DNA of 13,563 bases from JBCCFX01 sp039029515. Lineage in GTDB: Bacteria; Planctomycetota; Phycisphaerae; Phycisphaerales; SM1A02. Where the stretch lies: assembly GCA_039029515.1 (NCBI GenBank), contig JBCCFX010000102.1:1-13563 (forward strand), given 5' to 3'. Position numbers and translations under genes: made by a program. Positions 1 through 6,270 of this stretch are shown in pieces (the first letter of the stretch is position 1; every line of letters starts with the position of its first letter). The notes under the pieces were generated by a model. The model was given only the letters and a program-made list of their open reading frames with translations. It was not told where the DNA came from and did no database searches.

Positions 1-635
1 AGAGCTTCCTCGGCGGTCACGCCATCCGGTGCGACGCCGACGTTCGACTTGACCACGCCGACGAAGCCGCCCTCGATGTTCGTCACCTTTACAGGCTTCA
101 CGTCGAACAACTTCGTGTTGATCGGATACTTGCCCGGCGTCAGCACGGAAGCCTGCGGCCCTTTGTAGCCGTTGCCCTCGCCAAGGAAGTACTCGGCAGT
201 GAGCATGTTCTTGTAATCTTCAGGGGCCCACTCCGGCGCGAATGCCTGGCCGGCAGGAAGTGGCTGGCCATCCTTGGCGGTGAGGATGCCGACTTCTTCG
301 GCATTGATATTGATGAGTTGAACCTCTTCGACCTTGTAGATGCCCGGCCAATAGAACAGGTGCAGACCCGGGCCGAGGATCTTCGCCTGCGGCCCCTTTT
401 CACCATTGACCGCGAGGATCTTGCCCGGGGGAAGTCCCTTGCCGATGTTCTTGCTGACGATGCCGCGCTCATCCTCACCGACGAAGCGGGCGGAACTCAG
501 CACGAGACCGAGCAGCAGAACGGCGAGCGCACCGACACCTGCTGCAGTCCGCAGGGCCTTGCTGGGAAGCTTGGCCGAACTGGAAATGATGACGATCGCG
601 AGGACAACGCCGGCGACGAGAAAAATGGCATTCAC
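1..635 (-). CDS. SPFH/band-7 domain membrane protein, 3' part cut by the window edge
   Basis: The minus-strand reading frame is open from a GTG at 635 to the left edge, giving 211 codons without a stop. GTG is preferred because AGGAG lies 7 nt upstream (643-647) and no in-frame ATG is near. The protein opens with two hydrophobic segments (about residues 3-19 and 31-50) joined by a short polar stretch. A soluble region follows with features typical of flotillin-like or band-7 proteins: ERGIVSKNIGKGLPPGKILA (56-75), then GPGLHLFYWPGIYKVEEV and a later TPGKYPINTKLFDV stretch (166-179). SPFH proteins form membrane-associated oligomeric scaffolds; the specific partner is unknown here. The membrane-anchored arrangement is seen directly, while the SPFH assignment rests on motif resemblance. 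The C-terminal part, including any coiled coil, lies outside the window. It is transcribed divergently from hppD. Confidence 0.75.
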   Translation of the reverse strand, partial: MNAIFLVAGVVLAIVIISSSAKLPSKALRTAAGVGALAVLLLGLVLSSARFVGEDERGIVSKNIGKGLPPGKILAVNGEKGPQAKILGPGLHLFYWPGIYKVEEVQLININAEEVGILTAKDGQPLPAGQAFAPEWAPEDYKNMLTAEYFLGEGNGYKGPQASVLTPGKYPINTKLFDVKPVKVTNIEGGFVGVVKSNVGVAPDGVTAEEA

Positions 636-642
636 GACAAGA

Positions 643-647
643 CTCCT
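643..647 (-). promoter_or_regulatory. Ribosome binding site fixing the GTG start of the SPFH gene
   Basis: Read on the minus strand this is AGGAG, 7 nt before the GTG at 635. It is the main reason for choosing a GTG start here, and one of the clearest Shine-Dalgarno sequences in the window. Confidence 0.6.
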
Positions 648-756
648 TTTCGAATCAATGGCTCACTATCACCGTACGACATGATGGCATCAGGTGACGA
701 GTCACGCCTTGTCTTCACTCGGACATGCCACTGAGAAACCTTGAAGCGACGATTCC

Positions 757-786
757 GAAGCGAATGGGGCGATCTCCCCACGCTTC
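757..786 (+). promoter_or_regulatory. Hairpin in the spacer between the SPFH gene and hppD
   Basis: GAAGCG (757-762) pairs with CGCTTC (781-786), and TGGGG (765-769) pairs with CCCCA (776-780). Together they enclose a 6-nt loop, with only a 2-nt bulge (AA, 763-764) between the stems, for 11 base pairs in all. A second copy, TGAAGCG (742-748), could pair with CGCTTCA (781-787) instead, so two outer stems compete. No T-run follows on either strand, so it is not a standard Rho-independent terminator. It lies about 80 bp upstream of hppD and upstream of the best -10-like hexamer, so an operator or DNA-level structure is as plausible as an RNA leader. The pairing is seen; the function is not known. 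Confidence 0.4.
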
Positions 787-866
787 AGGGGTCCGGTGAG
801 GCGTCAGGTGCCGTATCATGGTGGGTTCGAAGGGCTGGCAGGCCCTGTTGATGGAGGATTCCCGCC

Positions 867-2072
867 ATGACCACTGCTCACACGTCGACCGCAGCCGCAC
901 AGGGTGCCAACGTGGATCCACTGGATCTCATCGACGTCGATCATGTCCATTTCTATGTGGGCAACGCCAAGCAGGCCGCGATGTTCTACGCGCATACCTT
1001 CGGCTTTCGCATCGATCAGTTTAGTGATCTGACAACCGGCAGCCGGGACACCGCGTCGTACCTGCTCACCCAGGGCAACATCCGCATGCTGCTCTCGTCG
1101 GGCCTCACGCCTGACAGCCCCATGCAGGAAGAAGTTCGGCGATACGGCGATGGCGTCAAGGATGTCGCCCTCACGGTGAACGACGCCGTGGCGGCCTACA
1201 ACGCAGCGCTCGCGAACGGCGGCGAATCGGCGTACGAACCGATCGAGATGCAAGACGAACATGGCACGGTCATCATGGCCGGGATCAGGACGTACGGTCG
1301 TGTGCAGCACAGTTTCGTCAGCCGGCATGGCGACTACACCCTCAAAGGCATTCGCAAGAACGGCGCACTCTTCGGTCCGGGATTCCGAAAAATCGGACCA
1401 CTCTCGGTCAACACCTTCAACGAACAGAATCCTTGCGGCCTGATGTTCGTCGATCACTGTGTTGGCAACGTCGAAGAAGGCAAGATGAATCAGTGGGTAA
1501 AATGGTACGAAGATGTCATGGGCTTCAAGATGTTCAAGCACTTTGACGACCAGGACATCTCCACGGAATACTCAGCCTTGATGTCCAAAGTCATGGCGTC
1601 AGGCAATCACCTGATCAAGATGCCGATCAACGAACCGGCGGAAGGTCGGAAGAAGAGCCAGATTCAGGAATACCTTGAGTGGCACGACAACACGCCGGGC
1701 ATTCAACATCTTGCCATGCGCACGGATGACGAACTAGCAAGCGTTGCTGCCCTGCGTTCGCGCGGCGTTGATTTCCTTGCGTTGCCGGATTCGTACTACG
1801 AAGCCGTCTGGGACCGCGTCAACACCACGTTGGTCAAGCATGGCCATAAGCCCGTGCGTGAAGACCACGAACGCATTCGCGAACTCGGCATCCTTGTGGA
1901 TGCGGACGACGAAGGCTATCTGCTTCAGCTCTTCACCAAGCCGCTTCAGGATCGCCCGACGTTGTTCTTCGAGATCATCTCGCGTCGTGGCTCTCAGAGT
2001 TTCGGCAAGGGGAATTTCAAGGCGTTGTTCGAAGCGCTGGAAATTGAGCAGGAACGCCGCGGCAACCTCTAA
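867..2072 (+). CDS. hppD: 4-hydroxyphenylpyruvate dioxygenase (EC 1.13.11.27)
   Basis: This cytoplasmic non-heme Fe(II) enzyme converts 4-hydroxyphenylpyruvate and O2 to homogentisate and CO2, the committed step of aerobic tyrosine catabolism. The 401-aa product has the two-domain vicinal-oxygen-chelate fold of the family. The N-terminal domain starts with DHVHFYVGNAKQAA (25-38), and the catalytic C-terminal domain with VDHCVGNV (195-202). The three iron ligands are visible: His197 (DHCVG), His281 (GIQHLAM) and Glu369 (LFFEIISRRG). The C-terminal signature FGKGNFKALFEALE (379-392) is also present, so the enzyme looks intact. The ATG at 867 is supported by GGAGG at 853-857, 9 nt upstream. A TATCAT hexamer at 814-819 is a possible but weak -10 element. 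An aldo/keto reductase follows 30 bp downstream on the same strand, probably in the same transcript. Confidence 0.96.
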   Translation: MTTAHTSTAAAQGANVDPLDLIDVDHVHFYVGNAKQAAMFYAHTFGFRIDQFSDLTTGSRDTASYLLTQGNIRMLLSSGLTPDSPMQEEVRRYGDGVKDVALTVNDAVAAYNAALANGGESAYEPIEMQDEHGTVIMAGIRTYGRVQHSFVSRHGDYTLKGIRKNGALFGPGFRKIGPLSVNTFNEQNPCGLMFVDHCVGNVEEGKMNQWVKWYEDVMGFKMFKHFDDQDISTEYSALMSKVMASGNHLIKMPINEPAEGRKKSQIQEYLEWHDNTPGIQHLAMRTDDELASVAALRSRGVDFLALPDSYYEAVWDRVNTTLVKHGHKPVREDHERIRELGILVDADDEGYLLQLFTKPLQDRPTLFFEIISRRGSQSFGKGNFKALFEALEIEQERRGNL

Positions 2073-2102
2073 CACGCCCCGCTGGGACGAAAGACAATTT
2101 CT

Positions 2103-3026
2103 ATGCAATATCGACGGTTCGGTCGGACCGGTCATGATGTGTCTGTCATCGGATTCGGCGGCGCGGAGATCGGCGTCCTCGAAACCGAGCAACAACGTGT
2201 CAGCGACCTGCTCAACGAAATGCTGGACGTTGGCGTCAACGTGATTGACACCGCCGCGATGTATCGAGGATCAGAGGATCTCATCGGTCGTGCCATCGGA
2301 CATCGACGTGATGAATACGTGCTGATCTCCAAGTGCGGCCATGCCGCCGATGGTATTGATGCTGAGCCTTGGACGCCGACGTTGGTCACGGCGACAGTTG
2401 ACCGAGCGTTGCGTCGGCTGCGAACCGATGCTCTCGACGTCATGCTTCTGCATTCGTGCGACCTTGAAACACTGCAACGTGGCGACGCACTTGGTGCGCT
2501 CATCGCCGCTCGCGATGCCGGGAAGGTCCGACATGTCGGATACTCAGGCGACAATGACGCTGGCGCGTGGGCCGCGGCGCACCCGGATATTGCAGTCATC
2601 GAGACATCCATCAACATCTGCGATCAGGTCAATATCGATCAAGTGCTTCCGGCGTGTGTCGAACATGACGTCGGTGTGCTGGTCAAGCGGCCGATTGCCA
2701 ACGCCGCATTCCGCAAGCTTGAAGACATTCCCGAGCGCTATCACAACTATGCGAGTGTCTACATCGATCGCTTGCGCGCTATGGCGCTCACGCCAGAATC
2801 GTGTGGATTCTCGGATGATCAATGGGCCGAACTGGCCTTGCGGTTCACCCTCAGTCAGCCGGGCACGCATTCGGCCGTCATTGGAACGACCAATCCAGTC
2901 AACGTCCGCGCGAACATCGAGGCGGCGAACAAGGGGCCATTGTCTGACGACATCATCGCGACCATCCGGGAGGCATTCGAGCGCGGTCAGGCGACAGCCG
3001 ACGATGCGTGGACTGGCCAGACGTAG
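2103..3026 (+). CDS. Aldo/keto reductase family oxidoreductase
   Basis: This 307-aa protein has the length and (alpha/beta)8-barrel signature of NAD(P)H-dependent aldo/keto reductases. It opens with YRRFGRTGHDVSVIGFGG (3-20). The catalytic tetrad is complete: Asp49 and Tyr54 (IDTAAMY), Lys77 (ISKCG) and His117 (LLHSCD). The cofactor-end motif HSAVIGTTNPVNVRANIEAA occurs near residues 256-275. The substrate cannot be read from sequence. The gene begins 30 bp after hppD in the same direction, suggesting co-expression, but no aldo/keto reductase step is part of the standard homogentisate pathway; it might act on a related keto acid or aldehyde. The ATG at 2103 has only a weak GGGA-type ribosome site. 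The stop is TAG, which matters for interpreting the amber codon in hmgA. It converges with the membrane-protein gene, 17 bp away. Confidence 0.9.
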   Translation: MQYRRFGRTGHDVSVIGFGGAEIGVLETEQQRVSDLLNEMLDVGVNVIDTAAMYRGSEDLIGRAIGHRRDEYVLISKCGHAADGIDAEPWTPTLVTATVDRALRRLRTDALDVMLLHSCDLETLQRGDALGALIAARDAGKVRHVGYSGDNDAGAWAAAHPDIAVIETSINICDQVNIDQVLPACVEHDVGVLVKRPIANAAFRKLEDIPERYHNYASVYIDRLRAMALTPESCGFSDDQWAELALRFTLSQPGTHSAVIGTTNPVNVRANIEAANKGPLSDDIIATIREAFERGQATADDAWTGQT

Positions 3027-3043
3027 GACGTCAGCGCCGGGAC

Positions 3044-3397
3044 TCAGGCTCGCGCCGCTTTGAACGACCCGATGCCCTTCACGAGGACGATGATGCACGA
3101 CGCCATCAGCACCGCCATGGAGATAGTGGCGATGCTCAGCGCGAATTCGCCGTTCAATGCTTGCGGAACAACGCGGCCAAGCGGCGCGAGGACACCAAGC
3201 AGCGCGACGAGCAGGCCAGCGTGAATCGCGTGCTTCCGACGCTTGCCGGGCGAGACGCTCAGGAAGCCACAGATGAGAAGGCACGCGCCGAATCCGGCCG
3301 GGATGAGCGCCGTGCCGCTGCGTGATTCGGACGCGAAGTACGTCACGAGACCCCACGCAAGAAGGAACGATCCGATGCCGGTCAAGAGGCGAGTCAT
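3044..3397 (-). CDS. Small four-helix integral membrane protein of unknown function
   Basis: This 117-aa protein has four predicted transmembrane stretches, at about residues 8-21, 28-48, 58-78 and 88-107. A basic loop, GKRRKH (51-56), lies between helices 2 and 3. The frame remains open far upstream, but the real start is almost certainly the ATG at 3397. An AGGAG site (3404-3408 read on the minus strand) lies 6 nt away, the first helix begins directly after it, and the upstream part is antisense to hmgA. I do not recognise a named family. The gene is divergent from hmgA across 141 bp and convergent with the aldo/keto reductase, so it is probably its own transcription unit. Nothing visible ties it to tyrosine breakdown. 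Confidence 0.72.
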   Translation of the reverse strand: MTRLLTGIGSFLLAWGLVTYFASESRSGTALIPAGFGACLLICGFLSVSPGKRRKHAIHAGLLVALLGVLAPLGRVVPQALNGEFALSIATISMAVLMASCIIVLVKGIGSFKAARA

Positions 3398-3403
3398 GGC
3401 GAG

Positions 3404-3408
3404 CTCCT
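3404..3408 (-). promoter_or_regulatory. Ribosome binding site deciding the start of the small membrane protein
   Basis: AGGAG on the minus strand, 6 nt upstream of the ATG at 3397. It selects this start over upstream in-frame starts that would run antisense into hmgA. Confidence 0.6.
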
Positions 3409-3480
3409 GTTCAATTCCATGTGACTGGCACATGGTAGGCATCAGGGCCCTTTCCGGGGTCTCGTGGCCGGTTGAACCGC

Positions 3481-3486
3481 TACAAT
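3481..3486 (+). promoter_or_regulatory. Possible -10 hexamer upstream of hmgA
   Basis: TACAAT matches the sigma-70 type -10 consensus at five of six positions and lies 52 nt before the chosen hmgA start. No good TTGACA-like element is found at 16-18 bp, so this is a weak call. A comparable hexamer, TATCAT, sits 47 nt before hppD (814-819). Confidence 0.25.
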
Positions 3487-3521
3487 GCGACGATTCGTGG
3501 ACCGTTCCACGCTGGCAGTTC

Positions 3522-3529
3522 AGGAAGGG
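3522..3529 (+). promoter_or_regulatory. Ribosome binding site deciding the hmgA start
   Basis: AGGAAGGG lies 9 nt before the ATG at 3539. The in-frame ATGs at 3485 and 3530 lie upstream of or against this site, so 3539 is the best start. It gives an N-terminus beginning MPYYMKLG, as I would expect for this enzyme. Confidence 0.6.
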
Positions 3530-3712
3530 ATGTTTCGCATGCCGTACTACATGAAGCTCGGTCAGATTCCGAAGAAGCGTCACGTACAGTTCCGTCGCCC
3601 TGATGGCACGCTGTACAGCGAAGAAGTCTTCGGAACCGAAGGTTTCGTCGGACCGACGTCGACCATGTATCACATCCATCCGCCGACACAGGTTACTGGC
3701 TGGAAGACGCGC

Positions 3713-3715
3713 TAG
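3713..3715 (+). other. In-frame amber codon inside hmgA
   Basis: The reading is AAG ACG CGC TAG TCC ACC AAG, in phase with both flanks. A C-to-T change from CAG (Gln) would create it. The following TCC ACC does not match the CAR-YYA leaky-stop context. TAG ends the aldo/keto reductase, the 495-aa membrane protein and fahA, so TAG is a normal stop in this genome. Confidence 0.9.
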
Positions 3716-3724
3716 TCCACCAAG

Positions 3725-4804
3725 GTGGAATACGTCGAGTCGGACGTCATGCGGATGCGACACGTCAAGACCGAGCCGATGGACCCCAAAGGCGATCCGG
3801 TCACTGGACGTGTTGTCCTGTTCGGTAATTCGGATTGCGAAATGGCTGTGTGCTGTCCCGCCGAACCGATGGACTATCACTTCAAGAATGGCCAGGGTGA
3901 TGAATGCCACTTCATTCACTTCGGTTCCGGCACGGTGTACACATCGTTCGGCACGCTGAAGTTTGGACCGAAGGATTACATCATCATCCCCAAGGGAACC
4001 ATCTACAAGATGGTGTTTGATGAAACACCGAAGGGTGAACCGGCACCGCGATTCCTCACCATCGAAACCGCGAATGGCTCACACATCCTGCCGCCGCCCC
4101 GCTACGTGTCCAAGCAGACATCGCAGTTCCTTGAACACGCGCCGTACTGCGAACGCGATCTCCGCATTCCGGAACTTCCCCTGACGTTCGATGAAGCCGG
4201 CGATTTCGAAGTTCGGATCAAAGCTCGCGATCAGGTGCACAGCTACATTTACGATTACCACCCATTGGATATCGTCGGATGGGATGGCTGTTATTACCCG
4301 TACATTTTCAATGTCGATGACTTCGCTCCGATTACCGGCCAGCTTCATATGCCGCCGCCGATTCATCAGACATTCGAAGCGCATAACTTTGTCATCTGCT
4401 CGTTCTGCCCGCGCGCATTGGACTTTCATCCAGACGCAATCCCGGTGCCGTACAACCACTCGAACCTGGACTCAGATGAAGTCCTGTATTACGTCGAAGG
4501 CAATTACAAGGCGCGCAAGGGTATCGAGGTCGGGTCAATGACACTGCACCCGCAGGGTATTCCGCACGGTCCGCATCCGGGTACGGTGGAAGCGTCACTC
4601 GGAAAAAAGCACACGAACGAACTCGCGGTCATGTGTGATACGTTCCGCCCGCTCCATCCCACGAAAGCTGCGTTGGCGTTGGATGATTCCGCGTACCCGG
4701 AAAGTTGGCGCGATCATCCGTCCCAAACGTCGAACGGGAAGCACAAAGCCAACGGCGAATCCATCGGTTCAACGCAGGATGATGCCACCAACGTCTGGAC
4801 CTAA
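3725..4804 (+). CDS. Downstream open part of hmgA, possible reinitiated product
   Basis: Nine nt after the TAG in hmgA, a GTG at 3725 could restart translation and give a 359-aa product. It would keep all three putative iron ligands (here His245, Glu252 and His281) but lack the first 62 residues. There is no good ribosome site: GGAAG at 3702-3706 is 18 nt away. Only termination-reinitiation or an alternative internal start would yield protein. Automated gene callers are likely to report this piece as homogentisate dioxygenase. I regard it as the 3' portion of hmgA rather than a separate gene. Confidence 0.45.
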   Translation: MEYVESDVMRMRHVKTEPMDPKGDPVTGRVVLFGNSDCEMAVCCPAEPMDYHFKNGQGDECHFIHFGSGTVYTSFGTLKFGPKDYIIIPKGTIYKMVFDETPKGEPAPRFLTIETANGSHILPPPRYVSKQTSQFLEHAPYCERDLRIPELPLTFDEAGDFEVRIKARDQVHSYIYDYHPLDIVGWDGCYYPYIFNVDDFAPITGQLHMPPPIHQTFEAHNFVICSFCPRALDFHPDAIPVPYNHSNLDSDEVLYYVEGNYKARKGIEVGSMTLHPQGIPHGPHPGTVEASLGKKHTNELAVMCDTFRPLHPTKAALALDDSAYPESWRDHPSQTSNGKHKANGESIGSTQDDATNVWT

Positions 4805-5019
4805 TGGCACGACGCTATTCCCGATAACCTTGTGATCGCCCATAACGGTGACAAGATGCGGTGACCTTGCCGGAATCCCGGGAGGTCGGCTTGTCCCATG
4901 CGTGACATGTGGATGGGTTTGCTGTTCTCGCACCGCTCGCGTGGTACGGTCAGGCTGGTGGCGCTCCATGTCGGACTTCGCGTCATCCAATGATTTGACA
5001 CCGAGAAGAGAGAACAGCC
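4805..5019. other. 215-bp spacer between hmgA and the PEP-CTERM gene
   Basis: I see no convincing small gene, terminator or promoter here. A perfect TTGACA (4995-5000) is too close to the next start codon to act as its -35 element. Short frames that cross the spacer have atypical arginine- and cysteine-rich composition and no ribosome site. Confidence 0.5.
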
Positions 5020-5577
5020 ATGAAGACGCTTGTCATTGCCACTTTGGTGGCCGGCTCCGTTGCCGTTGCCGGCACCGCTGAAGCAACCCTCACGCCGGGT
5101 GATCAGTTCGACGCGACCGTCACACACACCGGCCTCGTCCCCGCGACACACTTTGGAACGCATACATGGGGCGGCGTGGACGTCCTCAGTGATCCGCTGA
5201 CGCGAACTATGACGCTCAGCAGCCTCGGGTCTGTCCCCGGGTTTGATAACGCATTGTCCATCGACCTCACCGGGATGTTCTACCCGTCGTTCTTCGCCAA
5301 CGAAGGCGCGACGTTGCTGCTGACGGGCATCGATGAACCCGTCGACATCGCAAGCGTGCGCGTGTTGTCCGCGGGCACGGATATCACCGGCACGACAACC
5401 TCCCTCGATCCATCCATGTTCCAGGTCACCTGGAACACTTCAGACGTGATTTTCAACACGACGCCAGCAGAGAGTGTGACCGTCGTGTGGAATTCACAGG
5501 CCGTCCCGGCACCTGGCGCACTCGCGCTCATTGGCCTGTCGGGATTGGCGGCACGGCGACGTCGCCGCCGGGGCTGA
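5020..5577 (+). CDS. PEP-CTERM sorting-domain secreted protein
   Basis: This 185-aa exported protein starts with a signal peptide: a basic Met-Lys start, a hydrophobic core and probable cleavage after TAEA (residue 22). The middle (23-160) is rich in Thr, Ser, Val and Asp and looks like a beta-rich extracellular domain with no recognised catalytic motif. The C-terminus has the three-part sorting signal: VPAPG (162-166), a hydrophobic helix ALALIGLSGLAA (167-178) and six arginines (179-184). PEP-CTERM proteins are thought to be recognised and cleaved by an exosortase during export to the cell surface or matrix; no exosortase gene is in this window. The ATG at 5020 is preceded by a purine-rich GAGAAGAGAGAA stretch. 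A strong terminator follows about 40 bp after the stop, so the gene probably forms its own transcription unit. The particular function is unknown. Confidence 0.85.
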   Translation: MKTLVIATLVAGSVAVAGTAEATLTPGDQFDATVTHTGLVPATHFGTHTWGGVDVLSDPLTRTMTLSSLGSVPGFDNALSIDLTGMFYPSFFANEGATLLLTGIDEPVDIASVRVLSAGTDITGTTTSLDPSMFQVTWNTSDVIFNTTPAESVTVVWNSQAVPAPGALALIGLSGLAARRRRRRG

Positions 5578-5615
5578 TCCAGATAGTCGGCTCTTCCTTC
5601 GCTGACGCAGGGTTT

Positions 5616-5658
5616 AGGACCGCCGTGACCCGACCCCGGTCGCGGCGGTCCTGTTTTT
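5616..5658 (+). terminator. Rho-independent terminator after the PEP-CTERM gene
   Basis: AGGACCGCCG (5616-5625) pairs perfectly with CGGCGGTCCT (5643-5652). A T-G wobble extends the stem inward (5626 with 5642), then GACC (5627-5630) pairs with GGTC (5638-5641). This gives about 15 bp around a 7-nt loop, followed by G and five Ts (5654-5658). It is the clearest terminator in the window and separates the PEP-CTERM gene from the DUF192 gene. Confidence 0.9.
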
Positions 5659-5691
5659 GCGTTCCCGTGCATTTGATCGCATGATGAACGT

Positions 5692-6270
5692 ATGGCCATT
5701 CGGCACCCAAGAGCGATCTCAGCGTTTGTGCTCCTCGTCTCCCTGGCGATGCTCGCAGGCGATGCGCCGACGCCGCCGGAAAGTGCGACGACGCAACCGG
5801 ATGATCCAACACGCGTCGAGTTGGAACTGCGCGGGCACGTCTTCAAACTGGAACTCGCCGCGACACCGGTTTCGTGGTCACGCGGCTTGAGCGATCGAGA
5901 GGCTATCGACACTGATGGCGGGATGCTGTTCGTGTATCCCTCCTCACGACGTCTGAACTTCTGGATGCGGTATTGCCAGACGGACATTGATGTGATCTTT
6001 GTCGATGCCCGCGGCCGCGTGACAGCGCGGTATGCGATGCCCCGAGAAGCACCGCGCGGTGCAAGGGAATCAGAGGAACGATACGAAGCACGATTGCCTC
6101 GCTACTCGAGCCGATTCCCGGTGCAGTTCGCGATTGAGCTCGCCCCAGGTTGGCTCGAAGAGCTTGATATTCAGGTGGGCGAACGTCTCGATCTGGATTT
6201 CAATGCGTTTCGACGCCTCGCCCGCGAACATCGGACACGCCGGGCTGCACCTTCACGACCACGACGATGA
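5692..6270 (+). CDS. DUF192 family exported protein
   Basis: This 192-aa protein has a hydrophobic N-terminal segment (about residues 9-23) that probably acts as a signal peptide; there is no lipobox cysteine. A DUF192 domain follows (about 41-170), recognised from its spaced conserved pieces: RGL (64-66), GGMLFVY (76-82), FWM (90-92), DVIFVD (100-105) and ELAPGW (149-154). DUF192 proteins are small, often secreted, and have no settled biochemical role. The C-terminal tail (172-192) is strongly basic. The ATG at 5692 has no clear Shine-Dalgarno site. The stop overlaps the next start in an ATGA arrangement, so translation of the downstream 495-aa membrane protein is probably coupled to this gene. 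A TTGCGT/CATGAT pair (5657-5662 and 5680-5685, 17-bp spacing) is a weak promoter candidate that would make the transcript nearly leaderless. Confidence 0.87.
   Translation: MAIRHPRAISAFVLLVSLAMLAGDAPTPPESATTQPDDPTRVELELRGHVFKLELAATPVSWSRGLSDREAIDTDGGMLFVYPSSRRLNFWMRYCQTDIDVIFVDARGRVTARYAMPREAPRGARESEERYEARLPRYSSRFPVQFAIELAPGWLEELDIQVGERLDLDFNAFRRLAREHRTRRAAPSRPRR

Larger units (their letters stand above)
3539..4804 (+). pseudogene. hmgA: Homogentisate 1,2-dioxygenase, interrupted by an in-frame TAG at codon 59
   Basis: HmgA opens the homogentisate ring with O2 to give maleylacetoacetate, using Fe(II). Read through the single TAG at 3713-3715, the frame gives about 421 residues with family-like sequence on both sides. 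The N-terminal part contains LGQIPKKRHVQFRRPDG (7-23) and YHIHPPTQV (44-52). The part after the TAG contains the cupin core with the likely iron ligands His307 (PYNHSNLDSDE), Glu314 or the neighbouring Asp313, and His343 (GIPHGPHPG). No frameshift is needed: both halves are in the same frame, and the codons from the TAG to the next possible start still look coding. The last 35 or so residues (PESWRDHPSQ onward) are polar and low-complexity, perhaps a variable tail. The identity is firm. Whether the gene is dead, recoded or simply mis-sequenced is unresolved. It is divergent from the small membrane protein and is followed by the PEP-CTERM gene. Confidence 0.88.

Noticed and set aside
140..478. 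Arginine- and serine-rich minus-strand frame
   Set aside because: It is in a different phase within the SPFH gene and has the Arg/Ser-rich composition of a shadow frame. The in-phase frame from GTG 635 is the real gene.
816..1541. Long minus-strand frame opposite hppD
   Set aside because: It is antisense to a well-identified enzyme, has no ribosome site or recognisable domain, and reflects the open antisense phase of GC-rich coding sequence.
3713..3715. Genome-wide reassignment of TAG as an explanation for the hmgA interruption
   Set aside because: TAG ends the aldo/keto reductase (3024-3026), the 495-aa protein (7752-7754) and fahA (7767-7769) at sensible places, so it works as a stop here.
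3398..3919. Longer N-terminal extension of the small membrane protein (frame open to 3919)
   Set aside because: The extension runs antisense to hmgA, has non-membrane shadow-like composition, and is bypassed by a clear AGGAG plus ATG at 3404-3397.
4995..5000. Perfect TTGACA resembling a -35 element before the PEP-CTERM gene
   Set aside because: It is only about 20 nt from the ATG at 5020. A matching -10 would fall at the start codon, and no such hexamer is present there.
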